DNA of 64,000 bases from Doris montereyensis. Its lineage: Eukaryota > Mollusca > Gastropoda > Nudibranchia > Dorididae. Of the stretch, positions 34,340 to 62,484 are shown one piece after another. How positions within the stretch are numbered: position 1 is the stretch's first letter; each line of letters begins with the position of its first letter. The notes beneath the pieces were generated by a model. That model saw only the letters and a program-made list of their open reading frames with translations, ran no database searches and was not told where the DNA came from. Location of the stretch: assembly GCA_037039925.1 (NCBI GenBank), contig JAXRKP010001075.1:107138-171137 (forward strand), written 5' to 3'. A program made the translations under genes and the position numbers.

Positions 34340-37300
34340 TTACACATACTCTTCATAGTCATGGTCAGTAGCACCGCCAACAGGATGGCCTGAATCTGGC
34401 AGTTGTGCAATATCACTAAACACACCTACAAGTTTGTCAAAGTTGGGTCCCCAATTAAGCAGGGCATCGAAATCATACTGGCTACTGATCGGCTGCAGGA
34501 TAGGACTTGACGGACTGTTGGAAGACGACACATTAGTGCTGGTAAAGGAGTCTCCATTTGAGTTGAGGCCATCAGCGTTTAGATTTGACTTTTGGCCTTG
34601 ACCATGGCCTGGGATAACGGGATCATCACACTCGTTGTCAACCTCCGTTAGTTTGGAAAAGATCATTTTACTGGGATCAAGGTCCAGCCTGGCCCTAGCT
34701 GTGTCATTGTCATACTCAAATTCAGAACAAGTGAAAGAATCATTTGCCCCACTGTCCTCTGAGCTAGAATCTGGAGGCTCCAGTAGATGGGAGCCTTCCA
34801 AAGCAGGATGCTGTTGGGACAGGTGAATTCCAGCTCTGTCCCCTCTCCGCCTTCCCTCAGGAGAGGACGAGTGCCGTGCAATAACATGTCAGGACGCGCG
34901 TTTAATCTATTTACATCTTCTACTGTTAAGCCTTTGGGTGGACGTGTCCGCCCACCTGGTTTGTTCCCTGAATACTTTTGATTTGATTGGTTGGCTGGGA
35001 AGCCATTGGGTACTGCAGTGGCAGAGGAGCTTGAGCTGTGGCTGTGATGACTACCAATAGAATTGCTACAACTGTCTCTAGCGTTGTTGGTGCTGTAGGC
35101 GGTGCTTGAATTGTAGTTGTAATTGTTGTGTGGATGTGTTCTTGGACTGCGCACATGCAGCTGAGTAAGTGGACTCATGCGAGCCCGAGGAGTCTGGTTT
35201 AAGCTGGCCAGTGCCGAGCTTGGCCGTCCTCCATTCATATTTGCAAGCACTGGTGGGCTTGAGTGGGCAGGAACTGACATTGCAGATCCAGTGAGAGATA
35301 TAGGACTTTGCCGAGGCTGTTGAATTGTATGAGATGGAACTAGATGAGGGCTTCCCCTGTGGTTGTTGGGAGGTATTCCTGTAGGACTGTCACGATACTT
35401 ATTAAAAGATGGCTACTGTGTGGATTTTTGTTATGGTGATGATGGTGAGGATGAGTGCCATTTCTGAAATCTCTATAATGGCGTATAACTTCTGATGGGG
35501 CTATGTCAGATGGTGCGATGCTGCTGGCGTTTTCAAAATCATAATGCTCTGGAGCTCCTTCTCATCCATGATGACTTGCATGTCATCGGGGTCCATTATC
35601 ATGACTCCATCAGTCAACATCTGGGGAGAATAACTGTGACCAATTAAGTCAGGACGCGTACTCAAAGAGTTTGATTTCTGACCCGACAACTCTTCCATGA
35701 TGTGTCCACGAATGATTTCTTCTTCGCTTGGGTTGTGAGCATAACGAGATCCCACACCGCCTGAGACCATGGAGTCTGAGTTTGTCATGGCTTTTCCATT
35801 GATCCTGTGACTCCTGATCCCCGATTCTGCTTCTTGCTTTTTACACAACGATTGAAAAGATCACGTCGGGTGTGGAAGAGAACGAAGACTACCACAATAG
35901 CGAGGAGGAGAATGACGAAGAAGACGATAATAACTATAATGCCAGTTTCAAGGCCTTCAGCCTCTTTGGCAACGAGCAGGCATTTATACTCTTCACCATC
36001 CACCATACAGTTGTTGCTACCACCGCATGGATTTCCACTACACAGAGACATACACTTGCTCCCAACCTCTCCAGTCAGCTGGATGTCATATTTTTCTGAC
36101 GAGCCATTCATTGGAAGTGGATTTCCATTGATAAGAAAACGTGAAAGACATCCATCAAAACCTGAAATGAGAAAAATGACAACCGTTTTTTTAAACTAAT
36201 AGGGCCATTGTTTATATGTCTGTTGTTTGTTTTCTGATGAAAAGTTAAAGTTTCTAATTAATTATTCAATAGAAGATTAATTGTGCTTGTGCTGGTTGGC
36301 TACATTATGCTCATATCTTTATAACATTACAACATGTATACAGGTGTTAAAAACAAAGCTTATATCTAGTTCAGCGGAATGTTTAGTGATTGTTAAGTTA
36401 CCAAGCCTTAACAATATTCAGTATAAATTTAAAGATGTGTTTTTTCATGAAAGAAGATATAATTTTTATAAGTTATTTAAGAAAATATTGACAAACAGCG
36501 TTTACATCCATAATGCACAGAGATAGAAAAAAGATCAATCGATAGAGAAATACATAACTTCGCCTTGAAAATTTTCAAAAGACTGAATGGTTTATCCTTT
36601 TACGCTGAACTAGATATAAGCTTTGTTTTAAACATCATTTTTTTTTATATAAATGATTTCGAAACCTGGATCAAATCACAATTATCAATTATGAAGTAAA
36701 TAAATACATATATCAATCTTACAGACATCTTCATAAAAGTAATTCCTTACCTGCCAATTCAGTATTATCTGGCAAGGTTTTGACCCACTGATGGACATGT
36801 CCAATATGTCTAAGGAGTCAAAATCAAATTCAATGCCGAAATCCTTGGACCTGGAAATCTTCCCATCAAAATCCAAGGTGTATCTGGTTCCCTCTGACTT
36901 CACTGTGATGTTGTGCCAGTCTCTATCAGTGATGTTGAGGTTTGGCAAGTTCAATGGGTCATTGATGGTATCATCCGATTTGAGAAAGAAATGCATGGCA
37001 TCACCAGAATACTGGGGAGAAATGGAAAACACAATCAGAATATTAATCAAGATGGCTACTTGTAACTGCAGGGATGTATGATAATTCAATTTCTTTCTTT
37101 TTGAACCATGATGATTATGGATGTTAACAGTTTTTAATCAAGCTTAAGGTAGAAATAAAATGAATGACTGCAAGCTCGTTGAATGAGGCTAGTGTCAAAT
37201 TTCTAGTCTCAATTGGTAAACTACATGATGCCCTAGTGACATACGGAAACTGCAAATTGTTATCTCAGGCAGCCAGATTTCATGTTCTATGCCTCAGTCA

Positions 37301-38506
37301 CTGGTTTATAAATATATGTCACTTCTTTCCTCAAGTCACCAGGTTAAATGTCTCATTGCTTCAAGGTCCTTTTACTTCACGTCTTGTTTCCTTAAGTTAT
37401 TACACTTTGTGTCGCTTCTTCACCTCATGTAGCCACACTTCATGTTTCATTGCCACAAGCAATCATAGTTGCCTACATTCTCAGAATCAGAGGAAGACAA
37501 ATGAAGTTCTTTTTTTCTTTCTTTTCCTTTTAAAATTAAAATTCATATCACTTTCTGATACCTACGCGATCTTGAAAAAAAATCAATGCAATATGATAAC
37601 TAAAGATTTATTGAGAGTAAAAACTTAGAAAAGGACCTTTTTTTATTTAAACAGAAACAGGTACATCCTTAATTTTACCTCCCATCTTTTTGTCCCCTAC
37701 TCACCCATAGTAAACTGCTGCTAGAAACAGTCCTGGAGCTGTACAAAACACCGGCATTTTTCATGGATCTGAATCTAATCATGAGGCTGGAGTTTGGCAC
37801 TGCCTCTTCCTTCGTGATGTTCTAATCGCAGCAAGTTTTGAGTCACGTACAAATGAGGGTTTCACTGAGTATTTGATGACACCATTGCTTCCCAGCGTGA
37901 AAGGTTGTTTAGCTGGGGAATAGATTTTGGGGAGAGAAAAAAGAAAAAAAGGAAGAAGGTCAGTAAATAATGTATACATCTATATTTCAAATAATGATAT
38001 AAAATTAAACTAACATTTCAAGCCAATCTTATCCATTCGCCCCCTACCCATCACATTCTATACATACCAACCATGTCCTCACTCAATAAAATCAAATGAA
38101 AATAACAGGCGAACAATGTTACCATGAACATGGTAAATAACATATTTTACCAAATAATAACTTTATGACTATATTTTGCGATAAATAGAAGATTTGGCAC
38201 CGGATATACTGTGCGTGATATTATCGTATAAAATACATTATCCGATTTCCAATTAATGTTCTCCCCCCCCACCACATATTCCCCGGGCAATAGCTCAAGT
38301 CAAAAGGCAAACTTTTACATTGCATAAACACTGGTTAAACCCATCTTTTAAATAAGAAAGTAAATTTACACATACCCACCAAAAATAAAAGAAATTCAAA
38401 ATAACATTTTAACAATAGACAGACCTATTGATAGTAAGTAAACAGAACAATAAATAATAATTTAAAAAAACGAATAAATAAATGGATAGATATATAGATA
38501 GATGGA

Positions 38507-38584
<78 letters not shown>

Positions 38585-39259
38585 TAGATAGATAGATAGA
38601 TAGATATATAGATAGATAGATAGATAGATGACACATAGATAGATAGATATATAGATAGATAGATATATAAATATACATATAAATAGATAGATTGATAAAT
38701 AGATAGATAGATAAATAGATAGACAGATAAATAGATAGGTAGATAGATAAATAGATAGATAGATAAATATATATATATAAATAGAAGATGGATAGATATA
38801 TACATACATACAAACAAACATACATACATACATACATACATACATACATACATACATACATACATACATACATACATACGTACATACATACATAAATAAA
38901 CAAATAACAAGCAAACAAAAATGTTTACCTTCACGGCAGTCGGGCCCCACGTTATCGGCTGGGCAGAAACAGCTGGTAGCAGACCAGGCGTCCACACACT
39001 TGCCGCCATTGTAGCAGGTTCTGGCATCGCATGACCCCGTGGCTTGGCCTCGTGGACACCGATCGCTCACGTGCAACGAGTCCAAGGGTGCATTGTCTGC
39101 ACGGTCCACGCGGTTGACCACGTAGGACCGGCCATTGATGGCCACGCTGTGCATGCATCCAACGAAGTCGTGAGTGGCCACGTCGCCCTGCTGGTCCAGG
39201 ACGTCTTGAACTCCCGAATGCCGCCCAGACTCAGGTATCGACCTTGAACTTGTTCGCTG
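34340..39259 (-). CDS. FAT4: Fat4/Fat-like protocadherin, C-terminal part only
   Basis: Giant adhesion receptor of the Fat/Dachsous pathway (planar polarity, Hippo signalling). Exons in transcript order: about 39259-38929, 37912-37705, 37011-36751, 36161-34340 (stop TAA). They encode, in order, the end of one laminin G domain ([20 protein letters not shown]), an EGF module ([24 protein letters not shown]), a second laminin G domain ([32 protein letters not shown]), a short Cys-rich piece, a transmembrane helix ([19 protein letters not shown]) with an RR-containing stop-transfer, and a roughly 560-residue tail. The tail includes [30 protein letters not shown] and, near its end, [20 protein letters not shown]; the first is characteristic of Fat/Fat4 tails. 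At least seven one-base breaks need correction: about 39211, 37822, 36779, 35793, 35558, 35407, 34880. Cadherin-repeat exons are not in the window. A Dachsous or CELSR identity is disfavoured by domain order and the single membrane segment. Confidence 0.8.
38511..38903. repeat. Compound microsatellite (TA)n-(GATA)n-(TACA)n
   Basis: About 75 bp of TA, then GATA/AATA units, then TACA units, ending about 25 bp from the 5' splice site of the first Fat-like exon. It lies entirely in the intron. The long Tyr/Ile/Cys open frames here are artefacts. Confidence 0.97.
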
Positions 39260-39389
39260 CTGATGATTCGAATCGTGAAAGGAAGGGGGGGGAGACGTGT
39301 CAGGAATTATTTTGTAAAATTATGTGGTTTTGTGTGTTGTCAAGCTGTCAATGTCATGTCCCTAGTTCTGTTTGGATTGAATGGAGCTT

Positions 39390-39582
<193 letters not shown>

Positions 39583-41695
39583 AAGTGAGATGGAGGAGAT
39601 AAACAAGGTGAAGAAACACCATTGAGCAGACTAGTTTAGTTTGACGTGCATTAGGAACCTGACATAATGATCACAAGAACAGGACGATTAATTGGTTATA
39701 AATGAAATCAATACGAGCGTCAGTGATTTGTGCGTGAGGGAGGAGGGGAGGGGGGGGGAGGGGGTCTTTTCACTATGGGTAACACAGAATTGGTAAAAAT
39801 TTAACTCTTCATATTTAAAGCGGGGCAGATGATTAACTTCTAAAGTTTCCCACGCCTAATTGTTTCAAACAAATATTTGTTCTTTTCTTTCGTTGTTACA
39901 AAAAATCTCAATATAGCTCTCTCCTCCTCTGAAAAGCCTAAGCTTTCAAAGTTTTACCGAATTTCACAGTCACCGAAGTAAACAGTTTCCTCTCATTTTC
40001 TGACCCAGAAATGTAATAATGTCACCCTCTCTTCACTCAATATACACATTGCATATTGCACCTTCCATTTAGATGTATATGAGTGTGTATGTGTATATGT
40101 GCGTGTGTGTGTGTGTGTGTGTATGTGTATCTATCGATATGCATCTGGTTACCACCGATAGGAGAAGACTTTTTCCCGATCATTACGAAAGCGTCTGAAA
40201 TGGATCGCGCGAAAGCAGCCCTCTTTTTAAGCTTCATAGCAAACAAACTGGACGACGAGAAAAGGATTATGGCCACAGATAGGCGCATGCCATCACACCT
40301 ACTGGCTGCCGGCGTGTAAGAAAGACGCTATAAGTAGGTCATTTGAAAAGGTCAAAATTAACCTCTGCCTTGTCTAACTTTCTAACAAGTCTGTTGGAAT
40401 TCATCTTTTTTCAACACTATCTAAAGACACGAGTAAAAGCAACAAATGACCACTTAGAGAAGCCTCTCTTTGTTTTGACTGATTAATTGATTGATTGCTG
40501 GCAGAAGCAATCATATCATCTTTTCATTTTAAGTTTGTTTCAACCGATAATCCAATGAGACATATACATCTAAGGCCAAGACACATACATGAAAGGTTGA
40601 GACACATACACATCTAAGGTCTACAGCACATCTTCTCCCGCCGCCCCATCTCCCTTTAATACTTCCTGCATTCACTGTTACTTCCTTTTTTTCAGTTGGT
40701 GTTCTTTATATTGTTTGGGCATGTAAATAGAATGCTTGATAAAAGAACAGTTTTTTCATCCTTATGCACACCAGAAAGTCAATGAAAAATAGAGCCAAAG
40801 GTGGACGCGTTCAAAATGGAATGAAGCAAAAATAAAACGAAATTTAACCTCAGAAGGGGAAAAAAGGGGTGGGTGGTTAGACGACAGGGTAAGTTAGAGA
40901 AAATAATTTCCATTTCCAGCAAAACTCAACCCAGGCATTGCAAGGCAAACTGTGAAAAATAGAAGTAAAAAAAAGTTTGGTGTCCTTGACCTCCAAGACT
41001 GACTGACCATGGCGACCAGTCAACGTCACCGTAAAGCCATCCAAGTCCTTATACCTGACTTGACTGCATAGCTGGATCCGCTTACAGTCTATACCCATGT
41101 AAACCATGGGAAATTCACGTAAATTCACGTTTACTGAACGTCAAACATTTGGTAAGTCACACGGCAATGTCAACGATCCTTTGCCTTCTCGCGGTAATCA
41201 AAAGCAAAGAAAGATGGACTTTATATAGCCACCAACGACCTCCGACAAGTCAAAGAGCAAACAGAGAAACTTTGTGTTCAGAGGACAGTCAGGGATACTG
41301 TTACATTTTCAATTTGTACAAAAATGTGGACTGAAATAGACCTAGGTCTACAGAATATCAAGATGACAGCAACAGCAGTTGCTGTGATTCAAACAGCGAA
41401 CTTTACAAAGTCAGTTTTCATTCTACCCAAAGAAAAGCAAACGACGATGTGTTCGAAAAGGAATTACAATTACAACATCCTCAGAAACTGGGTCGACTTT
41501 TTTGCCCCACCCTTCTTAAACGCATTTACTTACAAAATTCTTCGAAAAAAAATCTTTATTATTATTCCACATTCTTATACAATTTATCTTTGGCTTTCAT
41601 CGTAAACGAAAGAAAAGCTTACACAAAAAACTTGATTTGATAACCGTTCTACGATGAATTTAAGATAGTTTAATAAGCAATGTATCAAAACTCAC

Positions 41696-41785
41696 CTGGG
41701 TATAAAAACTGTTTCATTGTAACAATCCGGCCCTTGTTGCACGGTTTGCAAGTCTTATCGCATCTCTGACAATGAGATTAGCCGT
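41696..41785 (-). CDS. Exon-like segment, possible last coding exon of cyclin E-like gene
   Basis: A 90-bp segment bounded by TTTCTTTCCAG and GTGAGT. Joined to cyclin exon 8 (which ends in phase 0), it reads 23 residues (TANLIVRDAIRLANRATRAG, then LLQ) and stops at 41714-41716, 18 bases before the donor, close enough to escape nonsense-mediated decay. Another frame, if splicing uses the AG 19 bases into the segment (CTCATTGTCAG), reads RCDKTCKPCNKGRIVTMKQF; its four cysteines and C-ending codons look more protein-like. Which frame is used, and for which gene, cannot be decided from sequence alone. Confidence 0.35.
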
Positions 41786-42939
41786 CTGGAAAGAAAATAT
41801 TTACAAAAGATCAGTTAATTCGAAACGAAAATAATGTTAATGTTAGTTAAGACCACATAAAGTTTACAATGCTATCTAGACAGTGGCTTTCCCATCGATA
41901 AATAGCGTTCAAATAGCATATAAGCGTTTGTCTTTAGTTTCTGGGTGGTCCACACAGTGAGTTTACAGAAGAGATCGCACAATGTTTGATTACGTCTTGT
42001 TTAAAAAAAAGGAAGAAAATAATAATAAAACTAAACAAAGTTGGAAAGAATGGAATAGAGAAAATCGAGTGGAAATAAACACAGATACAAATACATAGAA
42101 ACGATAAAATTAACAAAGTTTCTTAAAACAAAGGTTCATCATTATGAAAAATAGTTGAATGATTGAAGAGGAAGAAGAAAGAGAGAGAATTGCACATAAT
42201 CCATCAAGATGCAGCTTGATTTGAGACACCCATGCAGAAAACGAGTAAGCTTATTGTGTGCGTTAATGGCAATCTTTACAAATGCGATCTAATGTAAAGC
42301 TTATGATGGAATTAAAAAGGATTATGGTTTTGTTTCGGGTATTTTCCAAAACATGATTTTTAATCCTAAAATACTCAAAAGAGTTATCCAGTTTCAAGAT
42401 ATTTGTTTCGCTGATTCACCAAGCTTTGAAAGGGGAAAAAACCCAACAATCCTACGCATTTTGAATTTGTATGACCAAGACGAAGAAGCCAAAGATGTTC
42501 TTAGATCTTTCTTAAACGTAGAACGCATCTTCAGCTCACAGAAAAAGAGACAGAGAGATCTTTCTCTGTCGTCTTCTATCTATTGAGTAGAGGCTTGGGC
42601 AATACACTATCTTCTTTCATACAGGGATTGTGAAATGAGAGACAAGCAGAGATTGTATCAGTAACACAGAGAGCAGAGAAGTTAACCTTGGACAAGAGAC
42701 AGACCTTTGAGAATGTCCCTTACTGACTGTAACAGCATGAGCAATGGAAATTAAAACGAAGATGGTGGAGAGTAAGGAGAGAAAGAAAAACAGAGCAAAC
42801 AGAGGGATAGACATACGTGAGGACCGTGAAAGAGAGAAGAGAGAGAATAAGAGAGAACAGAGCCTTACTCAAGGTTTTGAGAGATTATTAAGAGAGAGAC
42901 CAGGAGCATTAGAGAGAAGAGACATCAACTGTTGCAAGA

Positions 42940-43070
42940 CAGACACACAGACAGAGAGAGAGACACACAGAGACAGAGAGAGAGAGAGTCTGTCTTTCTG
43001 AGAGAGAGAGAGAGAGAGATCTAGAGAGAGAGAGAGAGTCTGAGGGCAGAGAGAGAGAGAGAGAACAAAT
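42940..43070. repeat. GA-rich imperfect microsatellite
   Basis: GACACACAGAGAC, then several GA runs separated by TCT/CTG interruptions. Confidence 0.95.
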
Positions 43071-43341
43071 GAATATTGGTAAAAATGTTAACCAATACAA
43101 CAAACACAAACAATGTAACATTATATCATAAAGCGAACAATTTATTTCACAACAATATAAATGTACAAGTATATTTCAATACAACGTTAACATTTCTTCA
43201 TGCATCAGATTGTACATTTTGTCCCTGAAATCACTGCCTATGGCGTGCAAAGTTAAAATTAACGACTCAATATACATCATCATCCTCCAACAGAGGTTAG
43301 CTGCGATATCCAATAAGCAGTCGTGGACAAAGCAGCGCTAG

Positions 43342-43659
43342 ACTTTGATTTGATTTACCCACATCCACAACTATGGTGATCTGATGGTTTTTGATAGGAT
43401 TTTTAATATCGCCCGGATTGCCCTGTAAACAGCTAAGGGATATTTAACGTGCATAGAGTGTTGTGGTCTGCACATGGGACCTCCTTTTTATCGTTCGTCT
43501 CCGATGGGACTAGGTGTCGATCCACCTACCTGGATCAAGGGGGTAGATTTTGTTCGAAAAAAAAATCGAGAAAATATTTCAACCGTCTGCGGGGCTCGAA
43601 CCCGCTCCCTTATGGGTGATAGGCCGACACCTTGCCTCTGGACTACTGAGTCCCCATCC
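43342..43659 (-). repeat. SINE family A, full-length copy 3
   Basis: Minus strand runs from the tRNA-like head (AGTAGTCCAGAGGCAAGGTG, an A-box match; then GGGTTCGAGCCCC, a B-box match) through the body (GACACCTAGTCCCATCGGAG, then a mutated AAATATCCCTTAGCTG) to GTGGATGTGGGTAAATCAAA. It is among the best-preserved copies. Confidence 0.85.
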
Positions 43660-43784
43660 TAGCTCTAAACTCTAGGGTAATGTGGGGCTGCTTACAAGAA
43701 AAAAAATATCCATATAATCACGTACTCGCTACACTCGCTATACACACATACACACAACCACACAGAAAATACAAGACAGACTTA

Positions 43785-44170
43785 AACTTACATTATAAAG
43801 CAAAGAAAAACAACATGAAATGCTGTTTTAAATAAATGTTTCTTTAGGCACTTTTTGAAGACATTTAGAGATGGCGATAGTTTAACGTCATTTGGGGACA
43901 TCATTCCACACCCTCGGATCAAAATGTTGGCAAGTTGAAAGGCGTCCTTCATCGACCTAAGTGGTCTGCCGGATAGGTCGATTCCGTTCATGTGAGTTTT
44001 TAAGCGTCTGGGCTGTTGATGTCGATGCTGTAAAGTTCCAGGAACTCAATGCTGAGATTATCTTTCCAATCACAGATTAAAACTGGATGGAGTATTTCCA
44101 CAATGGACGCGTGCTGTGGCAAAGTTCAACAAATTTTGATGTGCCGATGGAAGTAAACGGCCCCCATGCA
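43785..44170 (-). mobile_element. LINE 3' end fragment
   Basis: The minus strand encodes AFQLANILIRGCGMMSPNDV, then SLNVFKKCLKKHLFKTAF. The SLxxFKKxLKxHLF motif is the usual end of CR1/L2-type polymerases. The upstream part (WGPFTSIGTSKFVELCH) is frameshifted. It lies in the last cyclin intron if the exon at 41.7 kb is real. Confidence 0.55.
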
Positions 44171-44279
44171 GTGGACCAAAAGGTCAAGGGTCGCAACTGT
44201 TGATCAAAATAGATCAAGAAGAGGTATACTCTTGATGTGGAAGCTATCTGGCTTCAGACCCCTTTGCATTTCCTTTTCT

Positions 44280-44475
44280 GAGGACACATTTCCTTCTACT
44301 GGTCCACGGGTACTGAGGACACATTTCCTTCTACTGGTCCACGGGTACTGAGGACACATTTCCTTCTACTGGTCCACGGTTTGTGGGGACATTTCCTTCT
44401 ATCGCCTTCTACTGGTCCACGGTTTGTGGGGACATATCGTCTTCTACTGGTCCACCGGTGCTGGGGACACATCTT
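44280..44475. repeat. 35-bp minisatellite, about 5 copies
   Basis: Unit GAGGACACATTTCCTTCTAC followed by TGGTCCACGGGTACT. The first three copies are nearly identical; the rest are diverged and of variable length. Confidence 0.9.
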
Positions 44476-45039
44476 CTGACAGCACATAGTCTGCATTAAG
44501 ACAACAGTGGTCAGTTGTTTGACAAAACCCAGTCCTGATTCGAATAGAGACAAAGAAAAATATCTAAATGAGTGAGAAATGCTTTGCAAACAAGAGACAG
44601 CAGAGACAGTGTGCAGCTAATGCTGCATTATTGCTTTTTTATTATTAAAAAGGAGACAGATTAGTATCTGCTACATCTCTCCTCCGTCTGGAAAAGGCGC
44701 TATGGTTTACAAAACTGTCGTTAGTGACAACTCCATTTACATTAGAGATCTTTTGAATACCTAAAATCAAATAATGGCGAATCACACCTAGTAAAACCTA
44801 AAATAACTCACACAATTGGTAAACAATCATTTGAATTTTTGGCTCCCTATTTCTGGAACCCCCCCCCCACCACCGATTAGATGTGGAAACCAGGACTACA
44901 ATTTCATCATTTTATATTGGAATGCATTTAAATACGACTATGTTTTATCATTCTCTGTATTATATGCTGTTCTCTTGTCATAGTAATGCGATTAGACCCT
45001 GTTTACTATGGGGTAAAGTGCCATTTATTATCATAATCA

Positions 45040-45314
<275 letters not shown>

Positions 45315-45594
45315 TAAATTTTGTAAATTTTTTTTTCTTGTTCAATAGCAAAATAAATTGTTCTATTCTAACAAACGAAGCTTGCTTTGTTCCATCTATA
45401 TTGTTAGCGCTTGCCTTTAAACTTAAAGTGTAAAAAGTACATGTATACAAATGTTAGAATTGTATGTAAGGATAAAGTAAACGACGATTTCAAGTTTGTT
45501 TAAAAGTTATACTTTAGCACTTGTCTTTTAAACTTAAAACTGAAGACTCATTAAACAAAAAGTGGAATAAAGATGAAACAACTGACAGACTTAC

Positions 45595-59411
<13,817 letters not shown>

Positions 59412-59754
59412 CGTTATATTCCTCTTAAAACCAACGAATGAACAACAGGAACTGCAACAACTAGCACGCACAAATATATTTCTATCAGAGTAAAATTTCT
59501 AGCAAATTACTGATTACACCAATTGATTATTTTTAAAACAAAAACTATAACATTGATCCAATGCTAAAAGAAAAGGCTTGAAAACTTGTTTATGCGGTGA
59601 AAGAAGAGAATGGAGTCAACACAGAGAAATAGCCTTCGAACTTATCGCATGCGCAAGTCGTCACGAAAGTGATTATTTGGACATGTGTGTCTGTATGTTA
59701 GTCATCTGGTTATGTAGGGAGGGTATGTCCAAAACTGTCACTCATTTTCCATCA

Positions 59755-60010
59755 TGGTCATCTAGGATCCGCCCCCGCCCCCACCCACACCCCAGTGTTT
59801 GTTATAGACTTCAACGGGCATTATCTGGCATACAATAGATATGTTTACCAGATGGGACAGCGATAGATCAACGCCCCGCCCACCCCGGCTATCTACCAGT
59901 TAAACCAGTCTGTGGTTGACCAATACGAGCTTACAACAACCCCCAGGCAGACTCACTCACGGACCAACAACAGCGACAAAAGACTGCTCTAACTAGCCGC
60001 CGGCTTCGAC
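59755..60010 (-). promoter_or_regulatory. Candidate GC-rich promoter region of the cyclin E-like gene
   Basis: This is the most GC-rich unique DNA near the gene, 350-600 bp upstream of its first ATG. It contains GC-box-like CCGCCCCCGCCCCCACCC, a second CCCCGCCCACCCC, and CCAAT (GACCAATACG). No convincing E2F site (TTTSSCGC) was seen. The transcription start is unknown. This is inference from composition only. Confidence 0.3.
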
Positions 60011-60508
60011 ACAAAAGATGACAGGACGACACCACATGGGTAATAACGACAATCAAATCAAGCGTGACCGTGGTTAGGGTGAGTGCTTGGCATCTATAGA
60101 ATTGAACTGAAAGAGAAACAACAATAGTCTTTTGGATTGATTTCTAGTTATTGCTACTGTGATTAGGCGCCAGACTTGTCAACCACTGATAAGACGTTAC
60201 GCCAGCCGTCGATCTCGGAGTTTTGATCCATTCAAAGTACATCATATATAATACCTATAGCAATTCTTCGAGTATCAAGTCAGTAGACTTGCAGCTTATA
60301 AAAAAAAAACATGGTTAATGAATTATTTTCCATTGATTTGTTTATTATCAATTGATGCATCTATATATCAATTTAAATTATGAAAAAAATAAATATACTT
60401 ATTCCTCTCTTAAATCTAAATTATTTTATTTAATGAATTGTCTGTAATTTTTATGATATCGTGTTAGCTTCACCGACCGTACACATTTTCTTAGTTTAAA
60501 TTATTTCT

Positions 60509-61013
<505 letters not shown>

Positions 61014-61631
61014 TCTATGTACGTGTAGACATATTTTGCATTAATTGGTGTCTTGACGAAGGATAATTCTTAATCAATCGTCACGTTGGTGTTCTTCGGT
61101 CCTTATCTGGCTGGTGTTGGTGAGCACTCATAGTATATACACTATGAATGCTAGTAAATTCAACCTGCCATCATCTCATGTATTGAATGGGTGACCTGTT
61201 GCAATGGCGAGCGCCTCAAAATTCTTTTGAAGTAGATTAAAGGGTTGGGAACAATAGAATTGAAGAATGGTGGTATCGGTGTTGATATTTCCTATTCAAA
61301 TTCTGACCAGTGTAGTGAGCGATTGGCTAAAGAGAATTAATGTTAATCGTGACAAATTTCATGAAAAATGTATAGACAAAGTTTGAAATACATAATATCA
61401 GATACATATACGACGTTTCAAAAACAAAACAAAGGGTCACATATAAACAAGAAATCAACAAGACATTAATAAGACCAACAACAACAAAATGCCAAAAAAA
61501 GCAAAACGAATCTAATAACTCAAATGGTTTACATCACCTCAATGATAGCTTTCACGTCTTTGTAAGGAAAATGTTGTAGAATAAAAAAAGTAGTTAAGTG
61601 TCAACAGCAAGGACTCACGCCATGGTAAATA
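61014..61631. other. Unique AT-rich spacer
   Basis: No coding or element similarity recognised. Confidence 0.5.
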
Positions 61632-62096
<465 letters not shown>

Positions 62097-62484
62097 ATAT
62101 AGTTCTTGTATAGTGCCCCACCCCCAATATTTATCAAACTCAGAGTGCTCAAACATCGATAGGTGAAAATTATGACATAAAATAACATGGTGATCAGGAT
62201 TTCTTCCTGTCTATTCTTGGTATTTGTCTCGTCTTTGTTCCTATGGGGTTTTTCATATTATCTTATGTCATTACCTTCACTTCCGAAATGCTCCTTGCCT
62301 CGCTGTTTGTTTTTATCAAACATGGATGAGCATTATACATCGAAACATATGCATATATATTTTACACACCAACGCAATATACACGTTACGTATAAGAAAC
62401 ATATTTATTTCAAAGCATAGGATGATAATACAAAAGACAGTTGACATTATTGAACTACATTTATGACTTTGACATCAGTGAAAA

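Larger units (their letters stand above)
39600..43340. other. Region between Fat-like and cyclin genes, mostly unassigned
   Basis: Contains a (TG)n tract at 40095-40130, a GA-rich tract at 42940-43070 and the exon-like segment at 41696-41785. No cadherin repeat, EGF or laminin G coding was found, although upstream exons of the Fat-like gene might be expected here. An open minus-strand stretch at 40950-41090 (YKDLDGFTVTLTGRHGQSVL) could be an exon, but no family is recognised. Confidence 0.5.

Noticed and set aside
36685..37089. Separate gene in the minus-strand frame starting [10 protein letters not shown]
   Set aside because: The N-terminal part is intron; only 36751-37011, bounded by splice sites, is a laminin G exon of the Fat-like gene.
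40877..41128. Minus-strand frame containing YKDLDGFTVTLTGRHGQSVL as a missing laminin G exon of the Fat-like gene
   Set aside because: No laminin G landmark residues, no usable donor after it, and no phase match to the exon at 39259; left as unassigned.
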